Assembly (NCBI RefSeq): GCF_029784165.1
Contig: NC_073696.1
Coordinates: 89,971,310 to 90,035,309, forward strand
Source of the DNA: Wyeomyia smithii
Taxonomy: Eukaryota; Arthropoda; Insecta; Diptera; Culicidae
Reading direction: 5' to 3'
Length of the DNA: 64,000 nucleotides
Of the stretch, positions 23,501 to 33,662 are shown piece by piece. The translations under genes were made by a program, and so were the position numbers. Under the pieces are notes generated by a model. That model did no database searches. It worked only from the letters and a program-made list of their open reading frames with translations, and was not told where the DNA came from. Each line of letters begins with the position of its first letter. Position 1 is the first letter of the stretch.

Positions 23501-25768
23501 ACCTGGGGGTACGGGGTTCGCGACCTGTTTGATGGATTCCAATGAGTATCGGAAAGTGATCGCTTCCATGTTGATCTTCTGTTACAGTCCAGTTCAATTT
23601 ATCTGCTATTTCTGGAGAGCACCCAAGTAACCAAAAGTTCGGATAAAAGTAGAATTCATAGACTAATCAGCCAATCTAACGATCATGAATAGAATTCTAT
23701 TCAGCTCAATTTTTAAGTAACTAACCGTACTTTCAAGTTCGCATTTGTTGAATAAACTTCGAGTAGCATGCAAAGCAGCTTCTAAACCGAACTAGAAAGT
23801 TCACATAAGGTTCGGTTAGGTCGCTGAGCAGTCCGCTATTCAGCTTGAAAAGAAAACTTCAAAATACTTAAAAATAAAAATCAATTTGCAATTTTTCAAT
23901 TTCCTCACTCATCGTTTGTGTTGCTTCAATCCCATGATAATCATTTCCTGAAGAAATTTAGATCAGAAGAATAATGTCTGGCTTCATTTATTATCAAATT
24001 TCATAATTTTTTTTGCAACTTACTACACAAGCTTCGAACTCGAGTCCTCCCTCTTTGAAGCCTAGATTCAAACCACTGCACCGTTCCCGCTATATGATAT
24101 CAGCATCGATTTTACTCGATGTGCTGATTTCTCTTCTTTACCTACACGTTCATAGCTAGAAACATACCGGGTCTCTCTTTCAGCTTGAAAGTTCAGATGA
24201 AGTACAAGCGGAACCTCATGTGAACTAGGAAGTTCAGAAAAGGCTGACGCGGAACTTTTCCTGAACTTTCAAGTTCAGAAAAAGTACACGCAGAGCGCAA
24301 TGTGAACTTAAGTTTGACATTTCTCTAGTTTGTTTTGATTTTGGTAATGTAATTGAAAAAGGTTGTGTGCGCAAAATTTCCCTTCCAAACGTTCATTAAA
24401 AATTTATTCTGGTAAGCAGTATACACAAAATATGATAAGTATTCAAAATCGATAAAAACTTTTTCGGTCAATAGATATGCTGTGTGCCGCAGTCGAAACG
24501 ACCAACGAGGAATGGATTCGGACCTCCAAAACCGGCAACATCATGCTGTGGCCTCACATAAAAACACGCAAGATTTGGGCAAATTGCTCAGGGATGAAAG
24601 AAAGCATCACGCGCAAACAAGTGTGTAATGGGAATTCACAGCTTACATCCGGTTTATTTTTTCTTTTGCCCTGCAAACTCCTGGGTACCTGAATTCATTA
24701 TTGATTTCCTGTAAGGTAACAAAAGAAAGTGTTTAGATAGTGAAAGCCTTTAAGCACTTTAATATTATCTATTGGAATCATTGCTTTGTTTTCTTTTTGC
24801 CAATAATTTAGATAATAAAGTTCCGATGACAATAAAACGTGTGAGCTTCATGTGAACTTAAAGGTTCCAATGAAGGGGAGTAAACAGCTTCTCCTGGACC
24901 TTCGTGCTGATTAGAAGTACGGATAAAATGCTAAACGAACTTTAATTTCCGGGTGTTTTGAAGTTCACGTGTGTACTTTATGTGAACTTTAAGGTTCCAA
25001 TAAAGGGGAACAAGCAGCTTCTCATGAACTTTCAAGTTACTTCCAGGTGTTGACGGTACTTTATTTAGAATGAAGTTCGGTTTGTGAGTAATGTGTCTTG
25101 TTGTTCAGCAAGAAAGTTCCGCGGAACCAAATCCGAACCTTATGTGAACTTCTAAGTTCATTTGCTAAGTGAAATTCGAACTTCTGGTTGCTTGGGCATA
25201 GTGTGATGTCAATGCATGACTCCGAGCAGCTGTTTCCGTTCAGCATCCCTGAATGTATGAATGTTGTGGAGCCGTTATTCAATGTAATCAAGTTAAATTG
25301 GTCTATCAGAGACTCGATCATTTTACCTCTGCTGTCCTCTTTTTTTGAGCCCCATGCGCTATGATGGGCGTTAATGTCGCCAGATAGTATAAATGGTTTG
25401 GGGAGAAGATTTATTACCTTTTCTAATTCAAGTCTGTTAATGGTTTGATTTGGGGGGAGATACACGCAGCAAACTGTAATTTTTCGTGGAATGTTGACTT
25501 CAACAGTAATTATTTCGAGTGCCGAATCTATGTCTACCATGTTTGTGTTAATTCCGGTTTTAATCGCCATTGCAACTCCTCCTTGGCCCGATGGTCGATG
25601 GGAGAAAAAGAATTCGTAGTCCTTGAGTGTGACCAAACTAGTGTGGTTGGTTCTGGTTTCTTGCAATGTGATAACTTTCGGGTTATATTTGTTGATTAGT
25701 AGTTGCGATTCCTCGTATTGGCCTCTCAGACCATTGCAATTCCATTGTATTAATTCTGCTGCAGTCAT
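20541..25768 (-). pseudogene. I-clade LINE ORF2: endonuclease, RT and RNase H
   Basis: This is the polyprotein for target-primed reverse transcription. The AP-type endonuclease starts MTAAELIQWNCNGLRG at 25768, with LQETRT and GDINAHHSAWG. The frame is interrupted by a nested element after DITLC and resumes SPEIADKLNW to HGSDHFPI. RT shows PIPKAGK, LRPICLSG, GVPQGS and IYADD, but near 22430 the motif-A block breaks at DYSK, where AFD should follow, with loss of sequence and frame. RNase H shows YTDGSK and FSAEAYA, then SNSKSV where DS is expected, and WVPAHANIDGNDQAD. A CCHC-like CTTCGVQVTVKHIFIDC segment closes the protein. Stops or frameshifts also occur near 21865 and 21465. It is dead. 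Confidence 0.9.
23622..25196. mobile_element. 1.6-kb foldback-like element nested in LINE endonuclease
   Basis: The ends are CCCAAGTAACCAAAAGTTCG at 23622 and the inverse of CCCAAGCAACCAGAAGTTCG at 25196. Excision rejoins the host frame (DITLC to SPEIADK) if only CA (TG on the coding strand) is the duplicated target, so the target is 2 bp, or 3 bp if a boundary base is shared. Both halves carry many copies of an AAGTTCAYRTRAGGTTC-type motif in both orientations. A tRNA-like stretch lies on the reverse strand at about 24022-24090, with an A-box-like GGTGCAGTGGT and a B-box-like GAGTTCGAAGC. No transposase is recognised; the 71-codon frame at 24477-24692 has no domain. Confidence 0.75.
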
Positions 25769-25789
25769 TGTTTTTTTCGAAATCTGTTT

Positions 25790-27606
25790 TTTAGAAATCG
25801 GTACCGGGTACGAGGAATGTTTTCTCCACAGTTTTGCTCGTTCATCTGGATCGTCTTTTTTCCATTGTGCTGTTAGTGATGTTCGTCGCTTTTCAAATTC
25901 TATCTGCGCGGAAGCACGAGAGTTTTTGCCCTAGTGCGTCTGTTTTTGTTTACGTTGAGGGGTACAGATGTTGCCATCTTTGTGCGTCCCTCTGTTGGTG
26001 CCAGGAGGCCGCGGGTTGTCCGCCAGTTCCGGTGGGGGTGTAACGTCCGCACTGTCGGGGCCGTGACTCTCCTGGTTTCCTTGCAAGTGTGTCTGCTAGC
26101 TATCAGATTCACTTTTTTCGATAGGTTGGGTAGTTGTGAGTAGGTAGATCTAGCTTGTCTGTTTGTCAATTTTGTCATTTTAAGAGCGGGTTCGATTTCA
26201 TTTGTTGGAAAAGGTTCGTTGCTTTGTTGGTTGTTGTGTTCTTTAGTGCGGGTAATGAGTATATCTGCTTTGATCACCTCTCCAACTTGCGTTGGTCCCC
26301 CGGGTGATTTAGTAAGCAGCATCTTGCAATCTTCGACGAGTACGCGGGGTTCGTGTGGGTGAAGTGAGAAATTAGTTGTTGGAAAGTTTTTGGGATTCCC
26401 AACAGAGTCAGGTTCTTCGCGTTGCGGTACGTCCGGCGCCTGAGGGAGGGAGGTGTGATTTGGGATGCATTGAGTTGTGTGGATTAATGGGGTTTCGCTT
26501 GTGAGGGGCATAGTCGTCAACATAATGGTGGGCTTCGTTTGTTTTAGGGAGAAAACTTCAAGTCGACGTCTTCGACGTCCATTACGTCAGGTACGAAGTT
26601 GTTTCGCCTCCTGCTATCGGTACTGCTGCTTCGTGTTTGATGGTTTCTCGTTCCTTGTCATGTAATTCTTTGTGATGGGGTAGTGTGTATATCGTGTCTT
26701 GTGCTTACTTGAGAATCTCTGGACGTTAAGCTATTGTTTTCTTCGCTGTTTCCGTCATTCGATATTTTTGCTTTTTTGGTGTTTTGTAGCGTTACTGTCG
26801 ATTTTACATGCATCTTACTGTCTTTAGCTTGCTGTTTTGATAGAAGTTGATTTTTTATATATTCGCGATGTTTGTATAATTCTCCCCTAAGTGCTTCGTT
26901 TTCCTTCTCGATTTGATTATAGTCTTTTCCATTTGGTACCATATTTCTAAGTTTTTCCACTTCTTTTCTCAGGGCTCTGATTTCTTCATTTTGGTTATCT
27001 CGTTTTTTCAACTCTTCCTGTAGCGCTTTGATTTGTCTGTCTTTATCTCCATCAATTTGGTGTTTGTTCTTGGAAAGTCAAAACCATAAGCGGTGTGTTT
27101 TCAACGGTTGTTCCTACGCGTTTCGTAATTCGACGAACGTTTATCACATTCTGGCTAGCTAGGTTTTCTCTTATCTCGTTGACATCTAGTTCAATTGTAT
27201 CTGCATCGTATATCATTCCTTGAGAGGAGCTCAGCGAGGGGTGGATAACTACTTCAACAGGTGTTCCGTCTGTAAGCTTTTCATATGCGTTTTTTGATGT
27301 TGTTCTCAAGACATATCGTGCCCCACGGGCTTCTTTAGTTGCTGAAACCAGTTTTCCAGCATTACAACCAATGGCTTGTTCAACAGATTTCTGGATAAGG
27401 AGAGGGTCCGATGGGAGTTTTGCTATCTGGGGCGGGGTAGAGGGCGCTGTGCTTGTCGCAGGAACGCAAGCAAAGTTGGTACTCACTGCTTTCAACAGCA
27501 TCGTTTGGCATGGTATACAATCGCCGCTTGGATCCATCCAACAGGGCAGAGTATTTCTCAGGAAATTAGTCCCCCCGCCAGGGGGGGGGGGATCATTCGT
27601 TTCCAT
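25790..27606 (-). pseudogene. I-clade LINE ORF1 (gag-like), broken
   Basis: This would encode the RNA-binding ORF1 protein that coats LINE RNA. The first frame, 27606-27052, starts METNDPPPPGGG and continues through an RRM-like stretch to VLTFQEQ. It stops abruptly, and the sequence continues in another frame with a charged coiled-coil segment (27011-26658, heptads such as EIRALRKEVEKL), then a third Ser/Thr/Pro-rich frame (26523-25900). No CCHC zinc knuckle is seen in any frame, although I-type ORF1 proteins normally carry them after the RRM-like part. A deletion at about 27050 is therefore likely, with frameshifts beyond. The 3' end of ORF1 is indistinct. Confidence 0.7.
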
Positions 27607-28230
27607 GTTCGGTTCGCACTATTCGCAGGGATTATTTATTGCATACAAGTTAACTCCTTATCCCTAACACTTGGCGCTTGCTTTATTTCGGGTCAGTTGA
27701 TGGGCGCAGGGTATTAATTTCACGATGGGAATATTCGGTTTAGCGGGGTCGCGGGGGTTGGATGCTATTGCACAGGCGGCTATGCCGTATTGCAAAACCT
27801 TCACTTCTCGGTCTCCTTTTGCTCGTCCGTTGGATTGCTATTCTGTATTCCGATATATTACAACAACACTGATCGTCGTTTGCTCTTTGCGCTTTGCTTC
27901 AGGTACTGCCCGGGTTTGCCTATACGGCGGGGTATTTCACTCGCGTTGGCTCTTCTGTATTGAATTCCAGATTGACTTGCCTTTTAATTATTTTGCCGTT
28001 TGATAATATCTTATCACTTTCGGAATCTGGAGCGGTTTCACTTTAATGCAGCAATTGCACTATAAATGATCTTGACACTGGTTTCCCACTAATAAGCAGA
28101 ATAATCTTCTCATGAGGTGGTTCAAAAAATTTTTGGTTTAAGATTCGGTTTGTCGTTCAATCGGTACGCGGCGATATGCAAGACACGTCTGCTCAACACC
28201 GAGTATTTACTCGAACTGAGCTCTATCAGT

Positions 28231-29180
28231 CGAACTCTAACCATGATGGCAAAAACAGCGAAGCTACTCCGTTAGAAGTGTGCGCGTTCGAAAAACGGTA
28301 CCCCGTCGCGTTTCGCCATCTACAACATCTTGGTACTAGTGGACAACAATCAGAGCATCACAAGAAAGCCCGGTTCCGGACGACCGATGACCCTGATCAA
28401 CAAGAAGCCCCAATGGATGCTGGGGAGGAAGACCGAGGGAAAAGTGGCTAAACAGTGAAAAAGTACCTGGCGAACATGGAGATACATTTCAGGAAGCGGC
28501 ATCCCCGTGCACTCTCTTGGAGCTTCAGGCAATGATGCAGCGGCAGCGCCTGGATAAGATGGTCAAGTCGATTTTTCCGGCATATCGCGACGTGGCGGTG
28601 GTGATGGACGACGAGACCTATCACATTCTGGATGGCAACGACTGGCAGGGCACTTCGTATTTTACATCACCCACGAAAGAAGTGAGCACCGAGCTGAAGT
28701 TCATTTCACACAGCAAGCTCTCCTAGAAGGTGCTGCTGTGGCTGACTATCAGCGAGAAGGGGATGTCAATGCCGCTTATCTTTCGCTCCGGACTGGCCGT
28801 AAATGGGGAAATTTGGAGGAAGATGGAGTGACTGAAAATCGACCCAAAGGACGAACCCGCCGAACGTGCCCATGTAGCGTTCCATAGAGAATGTCTGGGC
28901 AAACCTGAAGCGTAAGATCTACTGCAACAATTTTGTCGCGAAAACTGAAGAGGAATTGATGAATTAAACGAAGAAAGAACTCATAAACATGCCTGCATGC
29001 ATGTTTTCGTCCGCCATGGTGAATTTCCCGGTTAACTGCCGTAAGGCCGCTCGCAAGGGTGTAGATTTCTTTTGCAAGTAAGCCAACATAATTACCTTCA
29101 ATGGCAAATTTATCAAACACAATTATTTGTCTTAGTTATTTTTACCACCATTTGAAAAAAGTCTTTTTTTTACTGCAAAC
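28231..29180 (+). mobile_element. Right part of a split mariner element, DD37E type
   Basis: This continues the element begun at 20411. It holds a short leader, the transposase relic and an AT-rich 3' end closing with ACTGCAAAC at 29172-29180, inverse to the left end. Lengths fit a 1.0-1.3 kb mariner once the LINE is set aside and an internal deletion is allowed for. Confidence 0.7.
28243..29074 (+). pseudogene. Mariner-like transposase relic, DD37E type
   Basis: This is a decayed cut-and-paste transposase. From ATGATGGCA near 28243 the pieces read KPGSGRPMT (linker after the DNA-binding region), KKYLANMEIHFRKR, RLDKMVKSIFPAY, VVMDDETY (first catalytic Asp, near 28604), DGNDWQGTSYFTSP and VLLWLTISEKGM with FRSGLAVNGEIW. 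The end is IENVWANLKRK, which keeps the expected Glu, then VNFPVNCRKAARKGVDFF. The segment with the second catalytic Asp (WPD block) is missing between about 28830 and 28885, and frames change several times. It is more closely related to classic mosquito DD37E proteins than the copy at 7503-8530. It was already decayed, or has decayed since, around the LINE insertion. Confidence 0.85.
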
Positions 29181-29490
29181 ATTGCACATTTAGATCGCAA
29201 GTGTTGCAAGTTACTTGGAAATTCACGAAAGATAGTATTTTTTTTTTTTACTAATTTGGAGTTCTAGCTAATACATCGTAAAGAGATGTTGACATAAAAA
29301 AATACTCATTGGCCGAAAAACGCAATTAAATTTTCAAATGCAAAAATAACATATCAGGCAATACTGACGCTTTAAATTGATTCTTTCCAAACATGCTGTA
29401 ATAAAAGTTTTGATCATTTGTATACCTCTGGGTGAAAAAAGAATTTTCTCAAAGACATGATGAACATTTGTTTCCCAGGTTAGGGGCGAC
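29181..29490. other. AT-rich spacer
   Basis: Nothing is recognised between the mariner end and the RTE fragment. Confidence 0.4.
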
Positions 29491-29880
29491 ACACAACAGC
29501 GTCTGACCCAGAGCGGGCGGCTGAATTGAGCAACGTGCTACTTCGAATTCTATTGCCAAGATGGCAGCCCCGTCACGAGACTCGGTAGCGTGGCCCTAGT
29601 AAGGCAATCTATCTAAACAGTCACACTACGAAAAAGCGAGAAAACATAACTCGGAACATTCGACATGGACCTAGGCAACGAAAAGCGGACCACGAATGGA
29701 GGATGCTCGGTACCTGCAACTTCAGGTTGCTAAGTGTTGTTGTCGGAGACAGGGTACACCTGAGCAGTTAGAACCCCGCAAGTTCGGCATCGTTGCTTTG
29801 CAGCAGGGTGAGAAGGTGTGGATAGTCCGTGGTGGTAAGGCCCTGTTCTACCGAGGCGGTGGAGCAACCAGCGAACTAGC
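29490..29880 (+). pseudogene. RTE-type LINE endonuclease fragment
   Basis: ATGGACCTAGGC near 29674 aligns with the same leader at 62547 in the larger RTE element, both followed by ACGAAAA and a GTACYTG block. Downstream the frame shows KFGIVALQ, matching the IVAxQExRW block of RTE-type endonucleases, and KALFYRGGG, matching the LYYSGG block. The homology stops near 29880 at the Helitron-like repeats. A GC-rich leader precedes it. It has several stops and frameshifts. Confidence 0.65.
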
Positions 29881-29884
29881 AATG

Positions 29885-30375
29885 AATATAAATGGAACCA
29901 AATTTGGCAGGTGGATGTTTCCAGGGGTATCAAATATATCCATAACAGTTTCACACCCCTCCCTCTTTCAAAAGGGAGGTGATCCATACAAAAGAAACAC
30001 AAATTTCGCACAGCTCGAGAACCAATCCACCAAATAGAACCAAATTTTTTCAAATGGTTTTAGAGGTAACAAATATGTCTATAATGGTTCGTCACCCCTC
30101 CCTCTTATGTGAGGGAGAGGTTCCAAACAAATGAAGCACAAATTTCTGCACATCTCGAGAACTAACCAAATAAATGGAACCAAATTCGGCAGGTGAAAAT
30201 TTTTAGGGCTAACAAAGATGTCTATAATGTTTCGACACCCCTCCTTCTTCTGAAAAGAGGGATTCCACACAAATTTCTGTACATCTCGGGGAATAATCAA
30301 GCAAATCGAACCAAATTTAATATGTTGAGGTTTATGAAAACAAGAAAATTTTCCGACTTCAGACGCCATTGTTAA
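29885..30375 (+). repeat. Tandem repeat, ~140-bp units
   Basis: AAATxGAACCAAATT recurs at about 29891, 30035, 30173 and 30304. The units share a CACCCCTCCYTCTT block and an ACAAATTTCTGCACATCTCG-type block. Periods are 144, 138 and 131 bp, and the copies are moderately diverged. Confidence 0.8.
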
Positions 30376-31660
30376 ATTTAAGATGGAAACTTCCGGTTTC
30401 TATCCGGAAAATGTCTCAAAATATCATTTTAAAATCCAAGATGGCGACTTCCGGTTTCTAAAAAACAGCGGCAAATGACCAAATTTAGGTATTTCCGGGA
30501 TTGTTATGATGCACTGAAGCCACAAATCGATCTCAGACAACATTTTGAATTGTAAAATGGCGATTTGGCGGCTTCCGGTGACTGGAAATGAGACAAAAAT
30601 GACCAAATACCACCTAATATGGGTGTTTCTTCAACCAGAATGACGCTCAGAGGCCAAAAATTGTCTCTGAATACCATTTTGAAATCCAAGATGGCGTCTT
30701 TCGGTTTCTGAAAAACAGCGAAATATGACCAAATGCCACCCAATGTGGGTATTTCCGAAATCGTGATTATGCATTGAAACCACAAATCGACCTCCGACAG
30801 CATTTTGAGTTGTAAAATGGCCACTTCCGGTGACTGGAAAACTGCCGAAAATGACCAAATACCACCTAATATGGGTGTTTTTTTAACCAGAATGACGCTC
30901 AGGGGCCAGAAACTGTCTCCAAATGCCATTTTGAAATCCAAGATGGCGACTTCCTGGTGCTAGGAAACAGCGGCAAATGACCAAATACTACCCAATATGA
31001 GTGTTTCTTCAACAAGAATGACGCTCAGAGGCCAGAATTTGTCTCCAAATACCATTTGAAATTCAAGATGGCGACTTCCGGCTCCTGAAAAACAGCCAAA
31101 CATGTCCGATTTCCATCCAATATGAGATGCTCCGACACCAGAATGATACACAGGAGCTAGAATCGACCACAGACACCATTTTGAAATCTAAGATGGTGAC
31201 TTCCGGTTTCTGGAAAACAGCCGAAAATGACTAAATAACACCTATTACGGGTGTTTCTTGAACCAGAATGACGCTCAGGGGCCAGGAATTGTTTCCAAAT
31301 GCCATTTTAAAATCCAGGATGTTGACTTCCGGTTTCTGAAAAATAACCTAAAATGACCAAATACCACCGAATATGAGTGTTTCTTTAACCAGAATGATGC
31401 ATGGAGCTAAAAATTGACCTTAGACACCATTTTGAATTGTAAGATGGCAACTTCTGGGAAATAGCTGAATACTACTACATATGAATATTTCCGTAATCGA
31501 AATAATGTATAGAAGCCAAGCATTGACCCTGGACACCATCTTGAATTCAAAGATGACCACTTTCAGTTTCTGGAAAACAACGAAAATAACTGAATACCAC
31601 CCAATATGAGTATTTTTCGGAATACAGGTGATGTACTAAAGGCAAGGCTCCAAATAGAAT
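30376..31660 (+). repeat. Tandem array of ~125-bp AAGATGGCGACTTCCGG units
   Basis: About eleven units are marked by AAGATGG...ACTTCCGG at about 30382 (short leading unit), 30439, 30556, 30688, 30814, 30940, 31065, 31192, 31315, 31441 and 31550. Spacing is mostly 123-132 bp. In the first part two unit types alternate (AAATCCAAGATGG versus TTGTAAAATGG), giving a ~250-bp higher-order repeat. Reverse-strand open frames here arise because the period is close to a multiple of three; they are not genes. Confidence 0.88.
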
Positions 31661-31827
31661 AAAAAAAACTTGGTTCTAACTTTCTGCTATCAAGTTTCTT
31701 TTTTTTTTTGCACATAACAATTTCCCACCCTAATAAACACATCGCAAGGAATCAATGAATTTGGAATATTTGAAATTATTCAATTAAACACAAGAATGGG
31801 CGGGACGAAGTTTGCCGGGTCAGCTAG

Positions 31828-32568
31828 TATTACATAAAAAGGTGAAGTGTTGGTCTTTCAAATGACAGAAGAATCAAAAGTTTAGTAACAAGTAGTATAC
31901 AGCTAAGAAACACAAAACGTAGAAGAAGGCGTGAAACACACCACGAATTAACAAAAAAAAACAACGGAAAAAGGTCTGATATGGCCTTTTTCCCGTTTCT
32001 TGGAAACAATCTTCCGAGCTTTTATTTCACAGTAGACCTAACCTCTGAGGAATCCAACTTTGCGGCTACAGGCGTGACGTCAGGTCGATTCAGTCCACGT
32101 GTCGGTCTTTCCATTGTCCGTGAAGGTCAGGAGTTTCACTAAAACACGAAGTAGGCTGCTGGCGGAGGCGGTAAATGAAAGGATAGATCGATAGATTGGT
32201 GACTTTTCAATTGGACAAACAGCATTGAGAGTGCTGAGATTTGGATGCAGTTCAAGCCGATTTCATCCCCCCGATATAGAGGAACCTTGCTACGTCAGCT
32301 TCCCGTTGGCGAGCAGTCCCGACGGTTGTACCGGGGCACAAGGGAGGAGACTTCGCCTACATTGAAGCCAGAGGGAGAGGACACCCCACCCGAGCATAGC
32401 CTGCAAACGACCAGGAAGGTTATTCCAACAAGAAATAAGCTGTGAGTTAAATACGATTTAAGTTAAGTCAGTTAGATAAAGAATGACCTGAGTTGTCCAG
32501 AGTGAGTCCATACACTTTTCTTTTTTTTTGTAATTTACATTCCGGGAATTTTCGAACCGGTAAAGCGG
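31828..32568. other. Unassigned spacer, GC-richer centre
   Basis: No gene is recognised. About 32050-32440 is GC-richer and holds a 66-codon frame (32245-32445) without a domain. A T-rich run precedes the 101-bp repeat. Confidence 0.4.
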
Positions 32569-32669
32569 AATGAGCTCGAACGTCGAAAAAGACTTTTGTC
32601 CACCTATTTTTAGTCCCGCAATCGACACCAAAGCTGAGAACTTTTCAAATTGAACAATTCCCCGAGCAT
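32569..32669 (+). repeat. 101-bp direct repeat, copy 1
   Basis: This is identical to 33214-33314 except at two positions by eye (GTCG/ATCG and ATCGACACC/ATCAACACC). It begins AATGAGCTCGAAC and ends CCCCGAGCAT. The copies are 645 bp apart and bracket an RT scrap. Confidence 0.85.
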
Positions 32670-32879
32670 CACCCTCGCTTATGACAGGTTGATTAAAAGT
32701 TCAACATCTCTCTCGGTTTTTGAGCATACCATATAAGGTTTCGCTTGTATAGGCGGGCTAACGTTGACCGCTAGTGGGTGTCACTGAGCCGCGAATAGTT
32801 CCCATCCGAATTGAGTGAAATATTTCAGAGACACGCGAAATTGAATTTGAACAGTGTGGTTTGTCCAGCTGACGTATGA

Positions 32880-33205
32880 AGAACGACCCCGAGATCGCTC
32901 TCACTACATTTAACTCAAGAGCGTAGTGAGGGAAGGAATTAGAGAGTTACAGCTCTTGAGAGTTTAATCCGACGAGCGGGCATCGAAACGAGAGGAACGG
33001 TTTTCAGCAAAAGTTAGTCAACTCATAGACTTCGCAGACGATCTCGACGTTGTTACGCAAAATTTTGCGACGGTGGAGGTAATCTACGCCAGACTAAAAA
33101 TGGAGGCCAGGAGAGTTGAACTTAAAACTAATCTGTCATAAGCCAATTATATGAAAGGGAGGGGCTCGAGAAACATCAACATTCGCCTCCTACGGACAAT
33201 GATCA
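32880..33205 (+). pseudogene. LINE reverse transcriptase scrap with FADD motif
   Basis: The frame near 33010-33110 reads QLIDFADDLDVV, the catalytic Y/F-A-D-D box, then YARLKMEARRVELK, the usual helix after it. Upstream pieces resemble VIRE...GTIF-type RT text, with stops and frame changes. No other domain is left. It ends where the second 101-bp direct repeat starts. Confidence 0.65.
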
Positions 33206-33213
33206 TGGAAGGC

Positions 33214-33314
33214 AATGAGCTCGAACATCGAAAAAGACTTTTGTCCACCTATTTTTAGTCCCGCAATCAACACCAAAGCTGAGAACTTTTCAAATTGAAC
33301 AATTCCCCGAGCAT
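33214..33314 (+). repeat. 101-bp direct repeat, copy 2
   Basis: This is the partner of 32569-32669. Both differences by eye are G in copy 1 and A in copy 2, so the duplication is recent compared with the decayed RT scrap between the copies. Confidence 0.85.
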
Positions 33315-33444
33315 TGAGCCAAATCTGAGAAAGTAGCTGACACATTTGTCCTTCTTTTGCACAATTGCGATCTATCGAATGGTTCAATAAGACTACTAAA
33401 ATCACTCAAAAATTATAAAAAGCGGATATATTTTTTACAAAGCA

Positions 33445-33655
33445 CTATTAATCGTCTACAACTCAATTTTCTTCGCATAGTATCTTAGCTGGTCTCGAGG
33501 TGCAATGCTGGTCTGAAAAAATAGTCGTTGTATATTCGAATTCCGGCTCGGATCTGCTAGTGTCAGTAGGATCGTAACGCTGGCTACGCAGTTTGTGTAC
33601 AATAATCAGAAGGTCAAGTTCCAATAGCGGAATGTAGCATTAAGTCTTTGCTTTA
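33445..33655 (+). mobile_element. tRNA-derived SINE, second family
   Basis: The head has an A-box-like TAGCTGGTCTCGAGGTGC near 33487 and a B-box-like ATTCGAATTCCGGC near 33536. A body with CTAGTGTCAGTAGGATCG and a GTCTTTGCTTTACAAAG end follows. The same family lies inverted at 40115-40320. A possible target duplication, TTACAAAGCA, is at 33435-33444 and 33653-33662, though it overlaps the usual family end. The copies are diverged and probably old. Confidence 0.65.
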
Positions 33656-33662
33656 CAAAGCA

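Larger units (their letters stand above)
20521..28218 (-). mobile_element. I-clade LINE, full-span but degenerate
   Basis: The reverse-strand element is bounded by a 12-bp target duplication, AGCTCTATCAGT, at 20509-20520 and 28219-28230. Its 5' end begins CAGTTCGAGTAAATACTCGG at 28218, and its 3' end is a short CAAA-repeat tail at about 20521-20541. The order is 5' leader (28218-27607), ORF1 remnant, then ORF2 with endonuclease, RT and RNase H. It spans 7.7 kb, of which 1575 bp is a nested element (23622-25196). Terminal RNase H and a simple-repeat tail fit the I clade. Confidence 0.9.
29881..31827 (+). mobile_element. Helitron-type 3' end with internal tandem arrays
   Basis: The right end GGGCGGGACGAAGTTTGCCG followed by GGTCAGCTAG at 31827, then T, has the GC-rich hairpin-like tail and CTAG terminus typical of insect Helitrons. 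These move by rolling-circle replication and make no target duplication. Internally there are about four 131-144 bp units (29881-30375), each opening AAATGGAACCAAATT, then about eleven ~125-bp units. The 5' TC-type end was not found, so the left limit is where RTE homology stops. It encodes no Rep/helicase and is non-autonomous. Confidence 0.7.

Noticed and set aside
30504..30941. 145-codon reverse frame with repeating GGIWSF-like peptide
   Set aside because: Produced by the near-126-bp tandem period, with no start context or conservation argument.
30376..31660. CRISPR-like array
   Set aside because: Units of ~125 bp repeat throughout with no short-repeat/unique-spacer pattern, and the DNA is eukaryotic.
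31836..32560. Possible LTR or start of an LTR retrotransposon
   Set aside because: No matching second LTR, primer-binding site or gag/pol text was found.
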